Source: JADLHS01 sp964594985
GTDB lineage: Bacteria; Verrucomicrobiota; Verrucomicrobiia; Limisphaerales; JADLHS01
NCBI GenBank assembly: GCA_964594985.1
Contig: CAZQNQ010000018.1
Span: 46,122-110,121, forward strand
Direction of reading: 5' to 3'
Length of the DNA: 64,000 nt
Shown: positions 42,501 through 49,221 of the stretch, in pieces
Numbering within the stretch: position 1 is the stretch's first letter
Layout of the letters: each line of letters starts with the position of its first letter
Position numbers and translations under genes: made by a program
Notes under the pieces: generated by a model
Told to the model about the DNA's origin: nothing
Seen by the model: the letters and a program-made list of their open reading frames with translations, nothing else
Databases searched by the model: none

Positions 42501-43379
42501 GATCTTCCAACCCGTCAGCGGCGTGGTCGCCCAATAAACCCGGCGCGGTTGTCCGTCCATCAGGGCCGAGGCGAATCCCTCGGGCGCCGCGGCAATGGAT
42601 GCTCCGCCGGGCCGGCTCGGCACGTCCGCCCCGGGGAAACCTTTGCGCAACATCAATTCCTGTTTCGGATGGGCGATGATCCGGCCCGCGCGCCCGACGA
42701 GATAAGCAAATTCGTTGGTGCCGCCGCGCCCGCTTTCCAGCGCGCCGCGCAACCGGGCGTCCCGCAGCAAGGTCCGGATGCCCTCCAAAGCGAGGTCCGC
42801 CGTGGCGACGCCGATGAAATTCGAGCCGGCATCGAACATGGGCACGCCCAACGTCACCATGGCGATCTCCGAACCGCCTTCGTCGAAGTACGGTTCGGTG
42901 ACGTAGAATGTCCTGGAATTTTTCGGGCCTTGATACCATTCCCACTTCGGGTCGTGATAATCGTAGCCAACCTTGTTTCGATTCGGCCAGCTCTGGCGAT
43001 CCACCCAAGGCATCGCGTCTTCCGTCTGCCAGTCTTTGTGCTCGAAAGCCATGGCCAGCCCGTACACCTCGTTCACCGGCTCCTGAACCAGCAGGTGCGC
43101 CATGAAGGGGATCAAGCCCGGATCGGGTTCGCGACCGAACGCCTCCTGCCGCGCCGCCGTGCTGCGCGGCAACATCCCGACGCGGGCGATGAGATCATCC
43201 ACCCGGCGGGCGGTGGCGCGAAGCTGCGCGACCGACCGGTTGTTCGTCTGCTTCTCCAGTTCCGCGCGGCCGGTGCGATAGTTGAACCAGACGGCCACCC
43301 CCAACACCAACAAGGTCGCCAGCCCCACACCGAGTTGGAGCCGGCTCGCAATGCTGGATTTAAGCAATAGTCGTTTCAT
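39522..43379 (-). CDS. Hybrid sensor histidine kinase (dCache-HAMP-PAS-HK-REC-REC-HPt)
   Basis: A 1285-residue inner-membrane kinase. TM1 at ~15-33, periplasmic dCache-type sensor to ~305 ('YEVYGLAMAFEHKDW'-like, 'TLGVPMFDAGSNFIGVATAD'), TM2 at ~312-332, HAMP to ~385, PAS at ~420-530, HisKA with H559 in 'ANMSHEIRTPMN', HATPase ('GGTGLGLTICRRLVELMGG'), two receivers with D848 ('FMDWRMPGMDG') and D992 ('LMDLQMPVMDG'), and an HPt domain with H1143 ('LAHTLKGVAGNIG'). The window's partner-switching genes follow in the same direction, so it probably feeds that pathway. A palindrome encodes residues ~1061-1081. Confidence 0.95.
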   Translation of the reverse strand: MKRLLLKSSIASRLQLGVGLATLLVLGVAVWFNYRTGRAELEKQTNNRSVAQLRATARRVDDLIARVGMLPRSTAARQEAFGREPDPGLIPFMAHLLVQEPVNEVYGLAMAFEHKDWQTEDAMPWVDRQSWPNRNKVGYDYHDPKWEWYQGPKNSRTFYVTEPYFDEGGSEIAMVTLGVPMFDAGSNFIGVATADLALEGIRTLLRDARLRGALESGRGGTNEFAYLVGRAGRIIAHPKQELMLRKGFPGADVPSRPGGASIAAAPEGFASALMDGQPRRVYWATTPLTGWKIVLNISEDEILIPVRQLTLRSASVGVAGLLALVFIVSVIARRLTNPLLDLTGAAAAIEQGNFHEETLGKLPQRQDELGGLARGFQKMAREILAREQSLAELNQNLEKTVQVRTAELADRLAFQRALFETIPYPMFVKDAEARFISCNKAYERDFGTTNDFLKGKTVLELDYLPEAERRKFHDEDTTVIREASQRSYELPVTYADGETHITLYSVDGFKLSDGRPGGLIGLLVDITDQKRIAEELREAKVKAEEATQMKSMFLANMSHEIRTPMNAIIGLSHLALKTPLNPKQRDYVSKVHNAGTSLLAIINDILDFSKIEAGKLDLETTDFKLDDVITSVTTLTAQKAHEKGLEFLAHAAPGLPEVLLGDPLRLGQILTNFVNNAVKFTEHGEIRLEIEPVERTGEKVQLKFSVRDSGIGMTREQSVKLFEPFTQADMSITRKHGGTGLGLTICRRLVELMGGRIWLESEPGVGSTFYFTVWLGVGSATGAGKTIPAKLAQLRVLVVDDNPAAREILQEPLSTLAARVDAVATGKEAIAAIQQHDATEPYDIVFMDWRMPGMDGLQASRHIKGDETLTHPPHIVLVTAFGREEVREEAERLQLDGFLVKPVTKSMIVDTLVNVFADEGEAVAGAVEAEQALRLRGARILLTEDNDINQQIAIELLEGAGAIVKVANNGQEAVDTLSNGPQPPPFDLVLMDLQMPVMDGHQATARLRADARFATLPIIAMTAHATMEEKQRCLAAGMNDHISKPIDPSNLFETVGRFYKPLTRPADTLSPSDGERDGVRGTGDDLPSIAGLDTNDGLTRVAGNRKLYLKLLRQFVEQQGPAVGEITTALAAGDVALAERLAHTLKGVAGNIGAKSVHGVATALEKVIRSKAPAAEVESAKQQVAAALDPLIAGLNASLGSPAAKPVAATPAPLVDPVKSREAATQLTKLLSEFDPGAADFIETNRTALQPLFADDTWTEFEKLVQGYSFADAQIRLEQALKALT
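40138..40199 (-). repeat. Palindromic repeat family A, copy 2, inside the histidine kinase gene
   Basis: A 62-nt palindrome starting CCCCTCACCCCGTCCCTCTC and ending GACGGGTGAGGGG, matching copy 1 in length and at nearly all positions. It lies in frame and encodes 'PLTRPADTLSPSDGERDGVR' between REC2 and HPt. The 22-nt satellite of copies 1 and 3 is missing. Confidence 0.88.
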
Positions 43380-43452
43380 GCGAACCCGAGCGGGTCTCCC
43401 GCAGACGCCAGGTGAAGCGGATCAGTTAGATGGAAACACATGGTTTAACTTT

Positions 43453-43884
43453 CTATTTCTTCGTCCGATACGGCGGGCCTTCTTCCTTTGCCGAGTAAAA
43501 ATGCGCCGCGTCTGCTACAGCTTGTTCCGGGATGGGTTTCCGCAACGGCGTCGGATTCGGCGGCTCGTAGGGCGGAAAATCGGGCGCTGCCGCCGGCTTA
43601 AGGCAATTCTGCGTGTCCGCTTTCGGCATGACGTCCGGGTAAGGACCGAGAAATCGCTCCCCATTGAAATGAATCATGTGCTCCGGATCTTCGGCAACCC
43701 ACACTTCCGTCTCCCAGGAAATCTGCGTCAGGAAGCTGCGCATTGCATCGCGGGTTGAAAATGCCGTGACAAAAACCAACCCCGCTTTGCAGCCGGCGAA
43801 CAAATCTTTCAACTCCCTGCGCCGTTTTCTGTCCACTGGCTCGACACTGGTCACGGTTTCGCTGAAACAATCACGGTTGGTCAC
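43453..43884 (-). pseudogene. Partial duplicate of restriction endonuclease C-terminus
   Basis: An open frame whose middle repeats the C-terminus of the upstream endonuclease: 'SWETEVWVAEDPEHMIHFNG' here against 'SWETEVWIAETPDHLVHFNG' there, and 'RRRELKDLFAGCKAGLVFVT' against 'ELRRLTTRCKADIVYVT'. The catalytic N-terminal part is missing. It may start at a GTG near 43884, overlapping the endonuclease stop, and adds a proline-rich tail ('PDFPPYEPPNPTPLRKPIPE'). It is probably a remnant of a second, related endonuclease, though a small expressed protein cannot be excluded. Confidence 0.65.
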
Positions 43885-44908
43885 AAGAATGTTTCGGGTT
43901 ATGCGGCCCAATGAATGAGTCGCCGTTGAAATGAACGAGGTGATCTGGAGTTTCAGCAATCCAGACTTCGGTTTCCCATGAAATGTCCGCCGCAAACTTG
44001 CGGAAAGTTTTCCGATCCAAGAATGCCGTTACATACACAATGTCGGCTTTGCAACGGGTCGTGAGTCGGCGCAATTCCAAGTGACGTATCGGTGATACCG
44101 GCCCAGAACTGTGAACGGCTTCGATGAGGTAAAGCCAGCGCCGTTTTTCCGAGTAAGCAACGATGTCCGGCAACTCTCCATGCGACAACTCAAAGAAGTC
44201 GAGTTCGCGCAAACGCACGTCATCACGGATGAGGTATTTGCTAGCGGCATCGCCAACATAGAGAACCTCCGCGCCGTAACCGTATCGAGGCAGAAACTCC
44301 TCGATGACGGCTTTCTGCAACCGATTGTGCGGACCGGGAGAAAACTCCAGCGTGACTCCCGACGGCAGCTTCACAGGCAAGGTCTGGGTTGGGCGGACGT
44401 GTGAAAGTGCCAAGGCGAGGGTCTGCTTCTCTGCCAGAAAATTCTTCACCGCCGAATTCCACCCGCGCGTCCCAAACATGCGAAGCGCTTCCGCCACTTC
44501 TTCTGGCAGGGCGTAAGCCCGAGTTGGATCATTGCGTGAGGAGTTGGGCTTTCCGACGCTGATGACGACAAGGCATCCAAACGCGAGAGGTTTCAGTTCT
44601 TCGGTTCGAATATCATCGTAAGAACCACGCGAAAGTTTCTCCTCAAAATGCGCGTTCAGGTATTCGATTATGTCGCGACTGCGCAATGAACGCTGTCCGT
44701 CGTATCCTTTCGCCTTCTTCCAAGAACTTGTCGTGCGAACATCAGCGAGCGCGAGAAACACCATTGCAAGGCGCTCCAACCCACGATTCGACAGGTTGCC
44801 CAACGGCATCCCCAATTGCTCCAAGGCGAACAATGATTGGTTGAACAGTTCAACCAATCTTGGAGATTTCTTGGGGTTTGAAACTTTGCGTGAGGGTTCG
44901 GATTTCAT
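43871..44908 (-). CDS. BsuBI/PstI-family type II restriction endonuclease
   Basis: A 345-residue enzyme. The catalytic C-terminal domain contains 'LPDIVAYSEKRRWLYLIEAV' and 'HSSGPVSPIRHLELRRLT', matching the conserved region of BsuBI and PstI (recognition CTGCAG in those enzymes). The N-terminal helical domain has 'ALEQLGMPLGNLSNRGLERL' and 'TRAYALPEEVAEALRMFG'. Length is close to the family's 316-326. The start ATG overlaps the methyltransferase stop as ATGA. Whether it recognises CTGCAG cannot be read from the sequence. Confidence 0.92.
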   Translation of the reverse strand: MKSEPSRKVSNPKKSPRLVELFNQSLFALEQLGMPLGNLSNRGLERLAMVFLALADVRTTSSWKKAKGYDGQRSLRSRDIIEYLNAHFEEKLSRGSYDDIRTEELKPLAFGCLVVISVGKPNSSRNDPTRAYALPEEVAEALRMFGTRGWNSAVKNFLAEKQTLALALSHVRPTQTLPVKLPSGVTLEFSPGPHNRLQKAVIEEFLPRYGYGAEVLYVGDAASKYLIRDDVRLRELDFFELSHGELPDIVAYSEKRRWLYLIEAVHSSGPVSPIRHLELRRLTTRCKADIVYVTAFLDRKTFRKFAADISWETEVWIAETPDHLVHFNGDSFIGPHNPKHSCDQP

Positions 44909-45945
44909 GTGTTGATGGCATGAAAGCTCGCCTGCTGTAATGGCCGCTTGCTGCGAATCGATGAGGCATCAAGCCGCATATCACTTTCAATGTAAGCACG
45001 GACGCTGGCGGCCAGGTGGAATGCAAAAAGGGGTGGCACGGCGTTTCCGATTTGATTGAACACACTTGTCTCTGCGCCTTCGAACTCAAACCAATCCGGG
45101 AAAGACTGCAAACGCGCGGCCTCTCGCGGGAGCAATCGCCGCCGCCGACCATCTGGCAGCTTGATACGGTGCATGTCGCCCGTCGCGCCCGCAAGGTTGC
45201 GGCAAGTCAACGTGCGCGCAGGCACATCAGGATGAAGATCACGCGGGCGGATACATGCCGAAGCCTTTTCGTAACGCGCAACATAGTCGTCCATGCTAGG
45301 TGTGAGGAATTTCGAGCCGGAGGGAACATCGGACATCATTTCACCGAGCGCCTCAGCGACGGTTACGCGCCGCTGTTCAGGCTCTGGAAATGAAAAGTTA
45401 CCGCGATGTCCGACAACAATGACCCGTTCGCGATTTTGTGGGACACCGTAGTCCACCGCGTTGAGAAGTTGATATTCCACCACATAACCGAGGTCGCGCA
45501 GCGCGGTTGTGATCTCATCAAAATACCAGCGATTGCCGTAGAGAACGCCGCGCACATTTTCAAAAATCCAAATCTCCGGCTGGAGTCGGGCAATAGCTGA
45601 AATGAAAGCCGGGAATCCATCGCGCGCGTCGTTCAAGCCGCGTTGGTGTCCGTTGACGCTGAACGGCTGGCATGGTGGCCCGCCGATAACCACGCGCGCG
45701 TCAGGTAGCGAAGTTTCCGGCGTCAGCGTTACCTGCTCGCAGTGGCCTTCGAGATTGCGCCGGTAGGTCGCGCAGCAGCCTTCATCTTTTTCAAAGCCAA
45801 TGGTGGAAAACCCCTGAGACTCAAAGCCCAGGGCCAGTCCTCCGCAGCCAGCAAAGAGATCCACGACGAGGGGTTCGCCACCTTTTTGGGGACGAAGTTT
45901 TTTATTCAGTGTTGCCGGGTAGCTCATTGTTGCCTGATTAACCAT
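44905..45945 (-). CDS. DNA (cytosine-5) methyltransferase
   Basis: A 346-residue enzyme from the ATG at 45945; a second ATG at 45927 is possible. Motif I is 'VVDLFAGCGGLALGF', motif IV 'GGPPCQPFS' with catalytic C92, motif VI 'WIFENVRG', motif VIII 'PQNRERVIVVG', motif X 'IGNAVPPLFAFHLA'. The recognition region between VIII and IX ('ARTLTCRNLAGATGDMHRIK') is short. The start overlaps the upstream adenine methyltransferase stop by eight bases. In standard BsuBI/PstI systems the partner is an N6-adenine methyltransferase, so a C5 enzyme here is unusual. Confidence 0.94.
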   Translation of the reverse strand: MVNQATMSYPATLNKKLRPQKGGEPLVVDLFAGCGGLALGFESQGFSTIGFEKDEGCCATYRRNLEGHCEQVTLTPETSLPDARVVIGGPPCQPFSVNGHQRGLNDARDGFPAFISAIARLQPEIWIFENVRGVLYGNRWYFDEITTALRDLGYVVEYQLLNAVDYGVPQNRERVIVVGHRGNFSFPEPEQRRVTVAEALGEMMSDVPSGSKFLTPSMDDYVARYEKASACIRPRDLHPDVPARTLTCRNLAGATGDMHRIKLPDGRRRRLLPREAARLQSFPDWFEFEGAETSVFNQIGNAVPPLFAFHLAASVRAYIESDMRLDASSIRSKRPLQQASFHAINT

Positions 45946-46714
45946 TGACCGCACGAACGATGATATTTTCCTGAAGGACGTTGTCACGGTTGAAAGCGGC
46001 GGAACGCGACTCGAAGACGTGCAGCCGCCGCAGCGACATCGCTTTCAGCAAATCCGCTCGAAACGGTCTGAAGTAAGGCCCGTTGCAAAAACTGCGCGGG
46101 GTGATGGCAACCATCTCACTGCCCTTGTCCAGCAAGCGGGTGACGAGCGCCACAAACCCCGCATACAGATTGCTCGTCTCGATGCCAGCCGACCGCAGCA
46201 ACAACCGCGTTGGCGAATCGCTGCGGATTTTCCGGTAGGGCGGATTGATGATGGCAGTGTTGAAACGCGGAAATTCCGACGTGAACAAGTCGCCTCTCAC
46301 CATCGGCACAGCGGCAGCGATGAAATCGCCGTTCAAGACCGCGGCTGAAAATGAAATTCCGGCACGCTCACACTCGCGGCGGCAACCGGCGAGCCTGGCC
46401 CGCAACGGTTCAATCTGCGCCGCATCAATCTCGTAAGCCGTGATGGAAATCCGCTTGGGCTTTCGCGGGGCTCGACACAACCGGCCAATCAGCGCGGCGG
46501 ACAACGCGCCGGCTCCAGCCCCGGCGTCGAGCAGACGCACTTCGCTCCGTTGAATCTCGAACAACGACGCCATGAACTCCGCGACTGGATTCGGGGTCAG
46601 GAATTGCCCCAATTCGTGTTGTTTGTCCAAGCCATCCACCGATGCCGTTAAAAGTGATGCCCGCGTCTCTGCTTCACCGGTAATTGGATTCGGATGGATA
46701 GCAGTGGTTGTCAC
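45938..46714 (-). CDS. N6-adenine DNA methyltransferase, truncated (BsuBI/PstI-type)
   Basis: A 258-residue protein starting at a GTG that overlaps the previous stop as GTGA. It carries 'ELGQFLTPNPVAEFMASLFE', motif I 'LLDAGAGAGAL' and motif IV NPPY (157-160), then 'ITPRSFCNGPYFRPFRADLL' and 'FESRSAAFNRDNVLQENIIV', which are typical of M.BsuBI and M.PstI. Those enzymes have about 500 residues; here the chain ends right after the 'LQENII' segment, so the target-recognition half is missing. It may be inactive or dependent on another subunit. Confidence 0.88.
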   Translation of the reverse strand: MTTTAIHPNPITGEAETRASLLTASVDGLDKQHELGQFLTPNPVAEFMASLFEIQRSEVRLLDAGAGAGALSAALIGRLCRAPRKPKRISITAYEIDAAQIEPLRARLAGCRRECERAGISFSAAVLNGDFIAAAVPMVRGDLFTSEFPRFNTAIINPPYRKIRSDSPTRLLLRSAGIETSNLYAGFVALVTRLLDKGSEMVAITPRSFCNGPYFRPFRADLLKAMSLRRLHVFESRSAAFNRDNVLQENIIVRAVNG

Positions 46715-46890
46715 AAGTTCGAAGCCGAGAATACCGGAATGCCAGCTTTGGGCAAAGCCTTCAGTCCACCCGCATGGCTAAAAGCTTGAAAGAGCCGGTC
46801 GAGAAAAATCTGGGCCTGGCCCTTCTCATCACCCGTGATGTGCTTGGCGCACCACGCGGTGAATTCCTGAAGCTTTTCCCGATTCGGCAT
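46711..46890 (-). CDS. Small protein, possible N-terminal fragment of a methyltransferase
   Basis: A 59-residue frame from the ATG at 46890. The sequence 'REKLQEFTAWCAKHITGDEK' and 'GQAQIFLDRLFQAFSHAGGL' resembles the N-terminal helical domain of MmeI/PglX-like single-chain DNA methyltransferases, which is followed in those proteins by hundreds of residues missing here. The TGA overlaps the GTG start of the adenine methyltransferase, so translation could be coupled. It may be a remnant of another restriction gene or a small accessory protein. Confidence 0.6.
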   Translation of the reverse strand: MPNREKLQEFTAWCAKHITGDEKGQAQIFLDRLFQAFSHAGGLKALPKAGIPVFSASNL

Positions 46891-46956
46891 GGCGAAGTTT
46901 TAGCGGAATGAGCGATGCGCGGCAATGCGGATTGCGCCGCGCGCCCGCAAGATTAT

Positions 46957-48663
46957 TCATCCGGCCTTTTGAAAATTGTCCACGACATCCGCCACGGCGG
47001 TGAACCGGTCAATCCCGCCGAGTTGCGCATCCAGCCCCTCGCGCCGCAATCGTTCGCGCACTCCAGACCTCGCCTCGACCACCTGCACGCGGATGCCGGC
47101 GGCGGTGAGTTCGTCGGCCATCCCGGCGAGCGAATGGGCGCTTTGCAGATCCACACGGGGCGCGGCGGACAGATCAAGCACCACCAGCTTGGGCAGCGGC
47201 GATTCCTTATGCACCCGGTCCAAAATCGTTTCGCAGATGTGATCCACATTGAAATAAATCAGGCCCGACTCCGGCCGGAAAATCAGCACGCCGGGAATCA
47301 ACTCGTTGTTCGGATGCCGCTCGCGATCGGAAAACCGCCGCGTGCCGGGGATGCGACCGAGAAAGGCCACGTGCGGGCGCGAAGCGGCCCGCAGCAATTG
47401 CACGAGCGAAATCACCGCCCCGATCATCACACCGCGCAACAGTCCGGCGCTCATCACACCGACGATCGCGGCCATCGCCACAATGAATTCCGGCCGGTCA
47501 CTGCGCCAGAGTTGTTGCAGCGTCGAGAACTTGAACAAGCCCGCCACGGCGACCATCACGACGGCGGCCAGGACCGGTTGCGGCAGCGCGCTCAACAGAT
47601 GCGAGAAGAACAGCACCACCACGAGAATCATTCCCGCCGCGAAGGCGCCCGACAGCGGCGTCCGCGCGCCGCCGCCTTCGTTGACGAGGGATTGCGACAT
47701 GCCGCCGCTGATGGGAAAACCACGGCCCAGGCCGGAAGCCAGGTTTGCCGCGGCGAGCGCGAGGAATTCCTGGTTGGCATCGAGCCGGCCGCCATGCTTG
47801 GCGGTGAACATGCGCCCGATGGCCGCCGTCTCCACCGCGCCCAGCAGGAAGCACGCGAATGCCAGCGGCAACAGACTGTTCAGATCGGCCCAATGAATCG
47901 CGGGCAGTCCGACCGCCGGCAGACCTTGCGGCACTTCGCCCAGCAGCTTCACGCCGCGCGTGTCGAGTGAGAAAGCGGAGGACGCGATGATGCCGCCAAC
48001 GACGATGAACAGCGCCACAGGTTTGTTCTTCAGAAAAACTTTCCCGAGGACAAGCAACGCCAAGGCGATGCCGCCGACCGTCAGCGAGGCGGGATTGGTA
48101 TCGCCCAGGTGTTTCAGAAAGTTGCCGCTGTTCTCCCAGAAGTTGCCGTGCGCGCCGTGGATGCCGAACAATTTCGGCAACTGCGTGCTGGCGAGATGGA
48201 GCGCCACGCCGCACTTGAAGCCGGTCATCACGCTTTCGGAAATGAAGTTCACGATCGCGCCCGCCTTCGCCAGCCACGCGAGGAACGCGATGAGCGCCAC
48301 CAGCAACGCCGTAGTCGCCGCCAGCGCGCCGAAGCGCGTCGTGTCGCCGCCGGCGATTTCACCGAGCGATGCACCAATCAACAACGAGATCGCCGAGGTG
48401 ACTGTGATGGACGTGTGCCGTGAACTACAGAACAACCAGAACACCAGTCCGCCGAAGAGGCACGCGTAGAGTCCGGCTTCCGGCGGCAAGTTCGCCAACG
48501 AGGCATCGCCCAATCCCGCCGGCAACAGATACGCCGCAAGCGTGATGGCGGCCACGAGGTCGCCGCGCAGCCAGCTTTTGTCATAGGTGCGCAACCACCC
48601 GAACGCGGGCAGGAAACGCGCGAAGATGGAACGGGTTGGCGGGGCGTTGGGCGTGGTATTCAT
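46957..48663 (-). CDS. SulP-family anion transporter with STAS domain
   Basis: A 568-residue inner-membrane protein from the ATG at 48663. Ten to twelve hydrophobic segments include 'LVAAITLAAYLLPAGLGDAS' and 'LANLPPEAGLYACLFGGLVF', typical of SulP; 'RGFPISGGMSQSLVNEGGGA' is the conserved segment of helix 8-9. A C-terminal STAS domain covers residues ~440-565 ('VLIFRPESGLIYFNVDHICE', 'LVVLDLSAAPRVDLQSAHSL'). Sulfate, bicarbonate or another anion may be carried. A small membrane protein gene lies eight bases upstream. Confidence 0.93.
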   Translation of the reverse strand: MNTTPNAPPTRSIFARFLPAFGWLRTYDKSWLRGDLVAAITLAAYLLPAGLGDASLANLPPEAGLYACLFGGLVFWLFCSSRHTSITVTSAISLLIGASLGEIAGGDTTRFGALAATTALLVALIAFLAWLAKAGAIVNFISESVMTGFKCGVALHLASTQLPKLFGIHGAHGNFWENSGNFLKHLGDTNPASLTVGGIALALLVLGKVFLKNKPVALFIVVGGIIASSAFSLDTRGVKLLGEVPQGLPAVGLPAIHWADLNSLLPLAFACFLLGAVETAAIGRMFTAKHGGRLDANQEFLALAAANLASGLGRGFPISGGMSQSLVNEGGGARTPLSGAFAAGMILVVVLFFSHLLSALPQPVLAAVVMVAVAGLFKFSTLQQLWRSDRPEFIVAMAAIVGVMSAGLLRGVMIGAVISLVQLLRAASRPHVAFLGRIPGTRRFSDRERHPNNELIPGVLIFRPESGLIYFNVDHICETILDRVHKESPLPKLVVLDLSAAPRVDLQSAHSLAGMADELTAAGIRVQVVEARSGVRERLRREGLDAQLGGIDRFTAVADVVDNFQKAG

Positions 48664-48671
48664 AAAGGAGT

Positions 48672-49169
48672 TCAGCGGCACAACCGGTTCGTCAACCCAC
48701 GGGCAAGGGTGTACGGAGTCACGATCAGGACCGGGCCGACGATCAACGCGGCACCCGGATACGAGCTACCCAAAATGAACCACTGGAACAACGAATCCAG
48801 CAGGATGCCCATCAGCAACAGGATCGCCACGGTCGCCAAGGTTTCCTTCATGAGGTCGCGGCGCAGTTCCCGATGAAACAGCACGCCGTAAAGATACGGC
48901 GGCCGGCCCGCGCGCGCGTCCGCCAGTCCGCTGCGGATGCCCAGGATCACCGCCAGCAACGGTTGCACGAACAGCCGGAAGCGGCCCGGCCCGCTCAGGC
49001 GTTTGGGGATGTCCTCCCAAAACTCGCGGGAAAAAAGATAGAAGCCGCCCCGCTCCCGCGCGTGTTGCAACGACGCCGGCACCGAGAGCAGCAGGACGGC
49101 AATCGTAAGGCCGACGATCACGAGCCGGAGCCGCCGCCACCGCGTTGCCGTTTTCGGGTCAGAGGCCAT
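48672..49169 (-). CDS. Small membrane protein of unknown function
   Basis: A 165-residue protein with an N-terminal helix ('LVIVGLTIAVLLLSVPASL'), a middle soluble part ('GFYLFSREFWEDIPKRLSGP', 'LGIRSGLADARAGRPPYLYG') and two C-terminal helices ('LATVAILLLMGILLDSLFQW', 'AALIVGPVLIVTPYTLARGL'). Its stop is eight bases before the SulP start, so they are probably co-expressed. No family could be named. Confidence 0.75.
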   Translation of the reverse strand: MASDPKTATRWRRLRLVIVGLTIAVLLLSVPASLQHARERGGFYLFSREFWEDIPKRLSGPGRFRLFVQPLLAVILGIRSGLADARAGRPPYLYGVLFHRELRRDLMKETLATVAILLLMGILLDSLFQWFILGSSYPGAALIVGPVLIVTPYTLARGLTNRLCR

Positions 49170-49221
49170 GCCTTACTTTTCATCGGACGGCTTGGGCTGG
49201 ACAGAATCGCGCATGTGGTCG

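Noticed and set aside
40257..43370. Plus-strand open frame of 1037 codons opposite the histidine kinase
   Set aside because: It is antiparallel to a gene with full domain structure, has arginine/histidine-rich composition and no recognisable domain; codon bias of the minus strand explains it.
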